NCBI RefSeq assembly: GCF_000718555.1
Contig: NZ_JOAN01000035.1
Coordinates: forward strand, 1 to 52,703
Source of the DNA: Micromonospora chokoriensis
GTDB taxonomy: Bacteria > Actinomycetota > Actinomycetes > Mycobacteriales > Micromonosporaceae
DNA length: 52,703 nucleotides
Direction of reading: 5' to 3'
The stretch's first letter is position 1, and every line of letters begins with the position of its first letter. Of the stretch, positions 32,847 to 39,932 are shown piece by piece. The notes under the pieces are model-generated. The model saw nothing but the letters and a program-made list of their open reading frames with translations. It was not told where the DNA came from and ran no database searches. Position numbers and translations under genes: made by a program.

Positions 32847-33647
32847 ATGAGCGGCACACCGGACACGATCGTCCTCATCCACGGGTTCTGGGTCACCCCC
32901 CGCAGCTGGGAACACTGGGTCACCCACTACCAGAACAAGGGCCTGCAGGTGCTCACCCCCACCTACCCCGGGCTGGAGGGCGAGGTCGAGGCGATCAACG
33001 CCGACCCCAGCCCCCTGGAGACGCTCACCGCACATCAGGTCATCGAGCATCTCAGCGCGGTCGTCGACGCGCTGCCGAAGCCGCCGATCATCATGGGCCA
33101 CTCCGCCGGCGGAGCGTTCACCCAGGTACTACTCGACCGGGGGTACGGCGCCTCGGCGGTCGTGCTCAACTCGGCGCCCACCGAAGGCGTCACGGTGACC
33201 CCGTTCTCGCAGCTGCGCTCCACCTTCCCAGTACTGAAGAACCCGGCGAACCTGCACCGGGCGGTCAGCTTCACCTTCGAACAGTGGAACTACGCGTTCA
33301 CCAACACCTTCGACGAGCAGACCGCCCGCGCCCTGTACGAGCGCTACGCCATCCCCGCCGCCGGCGGCATCCTCTGGGACAGCGTCCTGGCCAACCTGCT
33401 GCCCGGCCCCCAGGACATCGCCGTCAACTACCACAACGACCAGCGGGCACCGCTGCTGTTCATCTCCGGCTCCGAAGACCACATCATGCCGCCCAGCGTG
33501 CAACGCGCCAACGCCGCGCACTACCAGGGCGACACCATCACCGAGGTTGAACTCTTCGACGGCTACGCGCACCTGCTGCCCGCGCAGCAAGGCTGGCAGC
33601 ACATCGCCGACGTCGCCCTCGACTGGGCCCTGCGACACGCCCGGTGA
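32847..33647 (+). CDS. Alpha/beta hydrolase
   Basis: 266 aa from ATG 32847. IVLIHGFWVTPRSWEHW is the oxyanion region, GHSAGGAFTQVLLDRG the nucleophile elbow (Ser), PLLFISGSEDHIMP the acid (Asp) strand and FDGYAHLLP the catalytic His. The length suits haloperoxidase/lipase-like esterases. No signal peptide. The stop overlaps the GTG of the metallo-hydrolase (GTGA), so both proteins are made together; a common pathway is likely but not identifiable. Confidence 0.9.
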   Translation: MSGTPDTIVLIHGFWVTPRSWEHWVTHYQNKGLQVLTPTYPGLEGEVEAINADPSPLETLTAHQVIEHLSAVVDALPKPPIIMGHSAGGAFTQVLLDRGYGASAVVLNSAPTEGVTVTPFSQLRSTFPVLKNPANLHRAVSFTFEQWNYAFTNTFDEQTARALYERYAIPAAGGILWDSVLANLLPGPQDIAVNYHNDQRAPLLFISGSEDHIMPPSVQRANAAHYQGDTITEVELFDGYAHLLPAQQGWQHIADVALDWALRHAR

Positions 33648-34444
33648 GCACCGCACACCAGTTGCAGATCACCCACATCGGCGGCCCCACCACCCTGATC
33701 GAGGTCGGCGGCTGGCGGCTGCTCACCGACCCCACGTTCGACCCACCCGGGCGGCGCTACACCTTCGGCTGGGGCACCTCGTCACGCAAGATCAGCGGCC
33801 CGGCGATCCCCGCCACCGACCTCGGGCCGATCGACGCGGTGCTGCTCAGCCACGACCACCACGGCGACAACCTCGACGACACCGGCCGCGCCCTGCTACC
33901 CGATGTCGACACCGTGCTCACCACCGCGTCCGGGGCCCGTCGGCTCGGCCGCGACACGCAGGGCCTGCACGCCGGGCAGAGCACCCGCCTCGCGCATCCT
34001 GGACGGCCGACGATCGAGGTGACCGCCACCCCGTGCCGGCACGGCCCGCCGCTGAGCGGCCCGATCGTCGGCGACGTCATCGGCTTCGCCCTACGCTGGG
34101 CCGGGCAACAGCACGGCGCACTCTGGGTCACCGGCGACACCGTGCTGACCCGCCGGGTACGCGAGGTAGCCACCCGCATCCCGGTCGGCACGGTGCTGCT
34201 GCACCTGGGCGGGGTGCGGTTCCCGATCACCGGGCCGCTGCGCTACTCCATGACGGCCCGGCGGGCCGTGCAGCTCTGCGCCACGATGCGACCCCGAACG
34301 ACGATCCCGGTGCACTACGAGGGCTGGCAGCACTTCCAGGAGCCCCGCGACGCCATCGAACGGACGTTCGCCGCCGCCAGGCCCCCTGTGCGCGACAGCA
34401 TCCGCTGGCTGACACCGGGCCAGCCCACCACCGTCACCGCGTAA
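33644..34444 (+). CDS. MBL-fold metallo-hydrolase (UlaG-like)
   Basis: 266 aa from GTG 33644. The metal motif reads LLSHDHHGDNLDD (HxHxDN-type variant of HxHxDH); the second metal His is in ATPCRHGPP, the Asp in WVTGDTVL, and a final His in IPVHYEGWQHF. The LLTDPTFD start is typical of the UlaG/RomA group. Likely hydrolyses a lactone or phosphodiester. Translationally coupled to the alpha/beta hydrolase. Confidence 0.9.
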   Translation: MSTAHQLQITHIGGPTTLIEVGGWRLLTDPTFDPPGRRYTFGWGTSSRKISGPAIPATDLGPIDAVLLSHDHHGDNLDDTGRALLPDVDTVLTTASGARRLGRDTQGLHAGQSTRLAHPGRPTIEVTATPCRHGPPLSGPIVGDVIGFALRWAGQQHGALWVTGDTVLTRRVREVATRIPVGTVLLHLGGVRFPITGPLRYSMTARRAVQLCATMRPRTTIPVHYEGWQHFQEPRDAIERTFAAARPPVRDSIRWLTPGQPTTVTA

Positions 34445-34559
34445 CCGCGGCGGGGGAGCGCGACGCCGATACGCAAGATTCCCTCAAGATCATTGCATCG
34501 ACGAACTTCGACGATCATGCTGGTCCGACACCTGCCACGATCACCTCGTCGGAGGCCAC

Positions 34560-36668
34560 ATGAGACGCCCGCGACCCACCCTCATCGCCGTGTCCACCCT
34601 CATCACCGTCACCCTCACCACCGCACCCACCCCCGCCAACGCCCAACGCGCCGCACCACCTGACCAGGTCACCGCCCTCACCGCCCACCAAGCCGACGGA
34701 TACACCACCCTCGCCTGGCAACCCGTCGACGGCGCCACCGACTACCAGATCGAACGCACCCCCGTCGACGCCCACAACACCCCCACCGGCGCACCCACCA
34801 TCGTCGGCATCTGGCGCCCCAACCGCCAGATCAACCAACAGGCGCCCACCTTCGCCGACGCCGGCTACCACCCCGGCGACACGTTCCAATGGCGGGTACG
34901 CGCCCGCGCCGGCACCACCGAACAGCCCTACTCCGACCCGGTCACCGCCACCACCACCGCACCCTGGGGCAACCCCGCCACCCCCGGCGAACAACTACGC
35001 ACCCAGTGGGAGACCACCCACGCCGCGCAATACACCAGCGACACCGACGAGTACGCCTACACCACCGCCATCGACACCCTCAGCGACCGCGTCCGCGTCG
35101 TCGAACTCGGCCGCACCGTCCACAACCGACCAATCAACATGCTGGTCATCGGATACCCCACCCCGGCAGCCACGCCGGAGGCCATCGCCGCCACCGCACC
35201 CGTCGCCATCAACTGCAACGTGCACGGCAACGAGCCGGGCGACCGCGAAGCCTGCCTCATCATGGCCCGGCAACTCGCGTTCAGCACCGACCCCCGGATC
35301 ACCGACCTACTCAGCCACACCACCGTCCTGATCGTCCCCACCATCAACGGCGACGGCCGCGCCAACAACACCCGCGGCAACTCCACCGGCCAGGACCTCA
35401 ACCGCGACTACTCGCTGATCCGCCAGCCGGAGACCACCGCGTACATCAAGATGGTCCGCGACTACCGACCCGTCGCCGGCTACGACGGCCACGAGTTCGG
35501 CAACACCCGCGCCGGCGACCTGCCGATGCTGCCACCCCGACACCAGAACGTCGCCCAACCCATCTTCGACCAGTCCCAAGACATGATCGAAGGCCACATG
35601 TACGCCAAGGGCGCCGAAGCCGGCTGGTGGGCCTGCCCCTACGGCTGCGAAGGCGGCGGCAACGTCGGCCTCAGCGAAGAAACCATCCTGCGCAACACCC
35701 TCGGCCTCAAGAACGTCACCAACTCCCTGCTGGAACTCCGTAGTTCCGGCGGGCAGACCCGACCCGACGAGGGCAACACCGCCAACAACCGACGCCGCAA
35801 GACCTACTCGGCCCTGTGGACCTTCCACCAGTTCCTCGACTACCACCGCGCCGACCGTGCCGACATCCTCACCTCCCGCGCCGAGTCCATCGAAATCCAG
35901 GCCGCCAACACCGGCCGCCTGGTCTTCCGCGGCTCCCGACCGATCCCCGCCCACCCCGCCCCACACCCCGGCGACAGCCCACCGCCACTGGACGCACCCC
36001 GCGCCGACCTCATCCTCGACAACGCCCCATGCGCCTACAAGCTCACCGACGAGCAGTACAACGGCGCACGCACCGACGGACCAGCCGGTGTGGGCACCAC
36101 CGTCGCGCAGCGCATCGCCGCACACGGCTGGAAAGTCATCAAGACCGGCGACGGCTACTACGTACCCCTCAACCAGCCCGAACGCGGCCTGATCCCGCTG
36201 CTGCTCGACACCCAGGGCGTCGAGAAGCTGACCGACGGCGAACGCGTCTACCCGACCCTCACCGGCCGACGCAACGGACCGCTGGTCGTCTCCGGCTTCA
36301 CCTGCGCCGCCAACGCCACCATCAACGGCCCGGTCACCGTCCAGACGGGCGCCGCACTCGTCGCCACCGCAACGACCATCAGTGGACCAGTCAGCGCCAC
36401 CCGCGCCGCCGGCGTCCTCCTCGCCGACACCACGGTCAACGGACCACTGCAGATCACCAACACCACCGACGCGATCTCCATCATCGACGTCACGATCGCC
36501 GGCCCGGTCAACCTGTCCGCCAACACCACCGGCACCGACGTACCCCTGCTGGCCGGCAACACCATCCGCGGCCCGCTCAACTGCACCGCGAACAGCACCG
36601 CCCCGACCAACCTCGGCATCGCCAACATCGTGCACGGCCCGCGCACCAGCCAGTGCGCGGCACTGTGA
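34560..36668 (+). CDS. Secreted M14 zinc carboxypeptidase with FN3 and C-terminal repeat domain
   Basis: 702 aa from ATG 34560 (GGAGG four bases ahead). Signal peptide (residues 1-29, cleavage after ANA). An FN3 domain, residues 35-135. M14 peptidase, residues 145-430: zinc ligands H222 and E225 (HGNE), NRDY with substrate Arg, GHEFG, and SLLELRSS holding the catalytic Glu. After a proline-rich linker comes a C-terminal half of about 230 residues with beta-helix-like repeats built on INGPVTV, ISGPVSA, VNGPLQI and IAGPVNL. An exported exo-peptidase acting on peptides or cell wall is likely. Confidence 0.9.
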   Translation: MRRPRPTLIAVSTLITVTLTTAPTPANAQRAAPPDQVTALTAHQADGYTTLAWQPVDGATDYQIERTPVDAHNTPTGAPTIVGIWRPNRQINQQAPTFADAGYHPGDTFQWRVRARAGTTEQPYSDPVTATTTAPWGNPATPGEQLRTQWETTHAAQYTSDTDEYAYTTAIDTLSDRVRVVELGRTVHNRPINMLVIGYPTPAATPEAIAATAPVAINCNVHGNEPGDREACLIMARQLAFSTDPRITDLLSHTTVLIVPTINGDGRANNTRGNSTGQDLNRDYSLIRQPETTAYIKMVRDYRPVAGYDGHEFGNTRAGDLPMLPPRHQNVAQPIFDQSQDMIEGHMYAKGAEAGWWACPYGCEGGGNVGLSEETILRNTLGLKNVTNSLLELRSSGGQTRPDEGNTANNRRRKTYSALWTFHQFLDYHRADRADILTSRAESIEIQAANTGRLVFRGSRPIPAHPAPHPGDSPPPLDAPRADLILDNAPCAYKLTDEQYNGARTDGPAGVGTTVAQRIAAHGWKVIKTGDGYYVPLNQPERGLIPLLLDTQGVEKLTDGERVYPTLTGRRNGPLVVSGFTCAANATINGPVTVQTGAALVATATTISGPVSATRAAGVLLADTTVNGPLQITNTTDAISIIDVTIAGPVNLSANTTGTDVPLLAGNTIRGPLNCTANSTAPTNLGIANIVHGPRTSQCAAL

Positions 36669-36691
36669 CCGTCAGCTAGTCGAGCCGGAGT

Positions 36692-36728
36692 GCCGGCGGT
36701 GCGGGGCAACACGCCCCGCACCGCCGGC
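36692..36728 (+). terminator. Strong hairpin terminator
   Basis: A 16-bp perfect stem, 36692-36707 with 36713-36728 (GCCGGCGGTGCGGGGC and its complement), and a five-base loop AACAC. It begins 24 bp after the carboxypeptidase stop and isolates it from the lipoprotein gene. Confidence 0.88.
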
Positions 36729-36766
36729 CCAGCCCACCCACCAACCCCGACCCGTGGAGCCCGCCC

Positions 36767-37402
36767 GTGTCGCACCCGTCTCGCGCTCTGCGCCTCCTTG
36801 CCGTAGCCCTGCTGCTGACCACTGCCGGCTGCACCGCCACCTCCACAACGGACGCGAAACCACCGACCAGCACGAGCGCACCCCAGGTCACCGGACCACT
36901 CTGCGCCGCCCTGCCCACCGGCACCGACCCCGGAAACCCGACCTTCCTCGCCAGCCAACCCGTCGACGAGGCACTCCGGTGGATCCCCACCCTCACCACG
37001 TTCGAAGCCGCCCTACGCACCAGCGGCACCCTCACCGACCTGCCCACCGGCACCGGCGTCACCATCCTCGCGCCCTCCGACGACGCCTTCGCCGCCACGT
37101 TCTCCGAAGACAACTGGGACGACCTCATGACCCACCACACCGACCAGCTCCGCACCCTGCTCAAGGCGCACCTGATCACCGGAACCCACTCCATCGAGGA
37201 CCTGGTGGCCGACGGCACCGCCACCACCCTCGACGGCACCACCGTCACCCTCATCCGCACCGGTCCCACCGCCCGCCTCGCCGACCGCGCTGACACCGTC
37301 TGCGCCGATTACCAGGCCACCAACGCCCGCATCCACATCATCAACGCCGTCCTCGGCCCCCTACCCGTCACCGCCGACAGCACCGGCCACCGCGCACACT
37401 GA
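36767..37402 (+). CDS. Fasciclin-domain lipoprotein
   Basis: 211 aa from GTG 36767. Signal peptide with lipobox LTTAGC, so anchored at the outer face of the membrane. The fasciclin (FAS1) domain from about residue 65 has VTILAPSDDAFAA (H1 box) and LKAHLITGTHSIEDL, then NARIHIINAVLGPLPV (H2 box). FAS1 proteins mediate adhesion or matrix contacts; MPT83-like proteins in mycobacteria are surface antigens. Two cysteines outside the lipobox could form a disulfide. Confidence 0.88.
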   Translation: MSHPSRALRLLAVALLLTTAGCTATSTTDAKPPTSTSAPQVTGPLCAALPTGTDPGNPTFLASQPVDEALRWIPTLTTFEAALRTSGTLTDLPTGTGVTILAPSDDAFAATFSEDNWDDLMTHHTDQLRTLLKAHLITGTHSIEDLVADGTATTLDGTTVTLIRTGPTARLADRADTVCADYQATNARIHIINAVLGPLPVTADSTGHRAH

Positions 37403-37408
37403 CCACGC

Positions 37409-38404
37409 TCACCCCGGCGGCACCAGACCCGCCAACGCGCGGTTGGTCCGGTTGGCACGGACCGCATCGCGCTGCTGCCCCGCCGTCACCTCGATGTACG
37501 TCTGCGACGACGCCAACGACGCGTGCCCCAACAACCGCATGATCTCCGCGGCGCTCGCACCGTCCTCCGCCAACCGAGTCGCGAAGGTGTGCCGCAGCGC
37601 GTGCAACCGCGCACCACGCGGCACCCGGTCACCGATGCCCGCCCGCCGATAACACGACTCGACGAGATACTGCAGGCCACCACGGCGTAACGGCTCACCG
37701 CGCCGATCCACAAGCAATGCCGAGTCGGGGCGTACCGACCGCGAACCGAAGCGCCGCACCCGACTGTCCAGGTAGTCCACCAGCACCCGGTCCAGATCCG
37801 CCTCGATCGGCACCACCCGGGGCCGCCCGCCCTTGCCCGCCACCTCCACCCGCCGCTCACCGGGCCGACCGCCGAGCGAGTCGACGCGCAACGCCAGCAA
37901 CTCCGACAGGCGCAGCCCCGCGCAGAGCGCCACCGCCAACACCGCCACGTCGCGCTCCGGCCACGGGTCGCGTTGCCGGCCCTGGTCACGCGCGGCGGAC
38001 GCGAGCAGCACCTCGGGGGTGTCCGCGCCGCGCAGCGGTTTCGGCTGGGGGAGTAGCGCCCGAGGTCGCCCGACCGCTGGCATCGGGTTGCCCGCCACGA
38101 ACCCGTCAGCTACCAGGAACGTGAAGAAGTTGTTCCAGGTGGACCAGGCTCGGTGCACCGACGCGGGCGCCCGGGGAGTGGCGAACCGCGCGAAAGCCGC
38201 CCGCATCACCCGGGGGGAGAGGTCGGTGATCGACAGCGCGTCCAGGGGGAGGGGAGGGGTGGCGTCCTCCGCGACCAGGGTCGCCACCGCGTGCAGATCC
38301 CTCCGGTACGCGGCCAGGGTGTGGGGGGAGGGCTTGCGGGTGGCGCGGTCGGTCAGGAACTCCTCGATCAGCACCCCGAGCGATTCGTCCTGTTTGTCAT
38401 GCAT
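37409..38404 (-). CDS. Tyrosine recombinase (XerC/XerD-like)
   Basis: 331 aa. N-terminal SAM-like DNA-binding domain (residues 10-115), then the catalytic domain with all residues: Arg in GLRLSELL, Lys near GKGGRPR, HALRHTF (H-x-x-R), LLGHASLASSQTYIEV (His and the nucleophile Tyr). Size fits XerC/D and integrases. It lies 1.4 kb from a dif-like site. No prophage genes are adjacent. Its start codon overlaps a palindromic AT-rich site. ATG 38404 is probably translated leaderlessly, since TAATAT lies five bases ahead and no ribosome binding site is seen. Confidence 0.92.
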   Translation of the reverse strand: MHDKQDESLGVLIEEFLTDRATRKPSPHTLAAYRRDLHAVATLVAEDATPPLPLDALSITDLSPRVMRAAFARFATPRAPASVHRAWSTWNNFFTFLVADGFVAGNPMPAVGRPRALLPQPKPLRGADTPEVLLASAARDQGRQRDPWPERDVAVLAVALCAGLRLSELLALRVDSLGGRPGERRVEVAGKGGRPRVVPIEADLDRVLVDYLDSRVRRFGSRSVRPDSALLVDRRGEPLRRGGLQYLVESCYRRAGIGDRVPRGARLHALRHTFATRLAEDGASAAEIMRLLGHASLASSQTYIEVTAGQQRDAVRANRTNRALAGLVPPG

Positions 38405-38423
38405 AAGGGATATTATGCAGCAT
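38396..38423. other. Palindromic Xer-site-like sequence at the recombinase start
   Basis: GCATAA (38401-38406) and TTATGC (38413-38418) are inverted arms around GGGATA. Arm ends ATAA/TTAT and the six-base centre are the layout of Xer sites such as E. coli dif, and the outer bases differ. It overlaps the recombinase start codon and promoter, so it may instead be an operator for autoregulation. AT-rich for this genome. Confidence 0.4.
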
Positions 38424-38463
38424 TTTCAGGTTCCCGGGAAGGGGGCCGAGAGAGGGGGAGAAG

Positions 38464-39015
38464 ATGCCAGAACCCCAGCGATTCGTCCTCACGGGAGCGC
38501 CTGGCGCCGGCAAGACAACCATGATCGAGGCGCTGCACCGCAAGGGACACGTCACCGTCCGAGAGGCCGCCACCGACCTCATCGCCGGGAGGCAGGCGCA
38601 GGGGTGCGCCGAGCCGTGGCGCGACTCCGACTTCGTCGACGCCGTCGCCGCGCTGCAACGGCACCGGCAGGTCGGAGCCGATGCGCGCCAGCCAGTCCAG
38701 TTCTACGACCGGTCGCCGCTGTGCACCCTGGCATTGGCTCGCCACCTGGGCAGACCGATCGGCCCGGCGCTGACCGCCGAGGTGAACCGGATCATGCGCG
38801 AGCGCACCTACCAACGTCTGGTGTTCCTGATCAGCCCGCTGGGATTCATCCGACACACCCCAGCGCGCCAGATCAGCTACGCCGACGCGCTGGCCTTCGC
38901 CCGCCTGCACCAGGAGGTGTACGAGGAGCACGGGCACCAGTTGGTCGACGTACCGGCCGGACCGGTGCGGGAACGGGTGGCCCTGATCGAGAAACACGTA
39001 TCGTGCGCGACATGA
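38464..39015 (+). CDS. P-loop AAA-family ATPase (NTPase/kinase-like)
   Basis: 183 aa from ATG 38464 with GAGGGGGAGAAG just upstream. Walker A GAPGAGKTT is at residues 11-19, followed by MIEALHRKGHVTVREAATDLIAGR, matching the AAA_28 family of predicted kinases/ATPases. FYDRSPLCTLALAR and RERTYQRLVFLISPLGF are the later strands. Target unknown. The stop overlaps the next gene (ATGA), so the two are coupled. It is divergent from the recombinase across a 59-bp gap. Confidence 0.85.
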   Translation: MPEPQRFVLTGAPGAGKTTMIEALHRKGHVTVREAATDLIAGRQAQGCAEPWRDSDFVDAVAALQRHRQVGADARQPVQFYDRSPLCTLALARHLGRPIGPALTAEVNRIMRERTYQRLVFLISPLGFIRHTPARQISYADALAFARLHQEVYEEHGHQLVDVPAGPVRERVALIEKHVSCAT

Positions 39016-39773
39016 TGTTGCCCGTTGCCACCTGCCCCGAGTGTGGTCAACCCGGCACGCCCACCGTGTACCGAGATCCGGACGATCCTATGAGCTGGGT
39101 CTGTCGCGCGGGGCACCGGTGGCGGGCGACCGACCGGCCCGGGTGGTCTCCATGGGCGTCGCCCGCCACCGTCGCCACACCCCGCCACGGCAGTGACACA
39201 ACGACCCGGACCGGCCCCGTCCAGGTCGACAAGGACGGGCGGCGCTGGCGGATCGGCGCGGCCAGCGACGTCGCCTGGCTCGCCGGGCACACCACACAGG
39301 GTCTTTCAGTCAGCACCGCGATCCCGCCGGTGTTCGAGGCGTACGGCACCTTCCACCCGCCCGCCGGGGTCGGTCTCGACGCCCACGAACACGCCGTGAT
39401 CGACGAGCTGGCCGCGTGCACCGCGGATCAGCCCTGGTGGCTGGGCTTTCTCGACACCGGCGCCCACGACGTCGTCTTCCCAGGTGCCCCGAGGGTGTCG
39501 CTCTACTGGGACTGGCCCTACGTGTTGGTCGAGGCCGGGCCGGTACAGACCCTCACCTGGCGCACCGGCCATATGCGCGGCGACGGGGCGCTGCCCGACC
39601 TGTTCTTTCCAGCGGATCGTTCCTGGCTCGTCTCGGCCCTCTGGGACGACACCTGGACCGACGTCGGCGGCAGCGTCGCTGTGCTCGCGGCCCTGCGGCG
39701 CAACCCGCTGGTCAACGCACGCCTCGTCCGACCCGACGAGGATGCGTGTCCGCCAGGCCTGACGCGAGACTGA
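39012..39773 (+). CDS. Hypothetical protein with N-terminal zinc ribbon
   Basis: 253 aa from ATG 39012, overlapping the ATPase stop. CPECGQPG and a later CRAGHRW give a possible C-x2-C...C-x2-H zinc site in the first 35 residues. The remaining 200 residues are rich in Trp and aromatic residues (WWLGFLDTGAHDVVF, SLYWDWPYVLV, SALWDDTWTDVGG) and do not match a family I know. The tight coupling suggests it works with the ATPase. A stretch of no genes follows, carrying the dif-like site. Confidence 0.7.
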   Translation: MMLPVATCPECGQPGTPTVYRDPDDPMSWVCRAGHRWRATDRPGWSPWASPATVATPRHGSDTTTRTGPVQVDKDGRRWRIGAASDVAWLAGHTTQGLSVSTAIPPVFEAYGTFHPPAGVGLDAHEHAVIDELAACTADQPWWLGFLDTGAHDVVFPGAPRVSLYWDWPYVLVEAGPVQTLTWRTGHMRGDGALPDLFFPADRSWLVSALWDDTWTDVGGSVAVLAALRRNPLVNARLVRPDEDACPPGLTRD

Positions 39774-39802
39774 GGCGACGCCGGGGGCCGCCACAACGCC
39801 CA

Positions 39803-39830
39803 ACTTTACATAATGTACATTATCGAATCA
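39803..39830. other. dif-like chromosome dimer resolution site
   Basis: A 28-bp site: arm ACTTTACATAA (39803-39813), centre TGTACA (39814-39819), arm TTATCGAATCA (39820-39830). By eye it fits the reverse complement of the published actinobacterial dif consensus (ACTTGACATAATGT, two variable bases, ATTATCGG, then YSAA) at 23 of 28 positions. It lies in a 159-bp gap with no gene, near a tyrosine recombinase. The inner TAATGTACATTA is a 12-bp palindrome, so a regulator site is the alternative. Confidence 0.72.
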
Positions 39831-39932
39831 CCCCCAACATCGCTCAGAGCATGGGTGAGCACGTTTGCCTCAGTAAGCCCCGAGGTGAGCGCGCGTTAGC
39901 GCGCGGAGCCACGGCTGCCTAGCATTGCCCGC

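Noticed and set aside
37833..39011. N-terminal extension of the zinc-ribbon gene
   Set aside because: It would overlap the recombinase and ATPase genes; ATG 39012, coupled to the ATPase stop, is far better.
39803..39830. GC skew switch as proof of the terminus
   Set aside because: The skew change around 37-42 kb goes from C-rich to G-rich on the + strand, opposite to that expected at a terminus, so it was not used to support dif.
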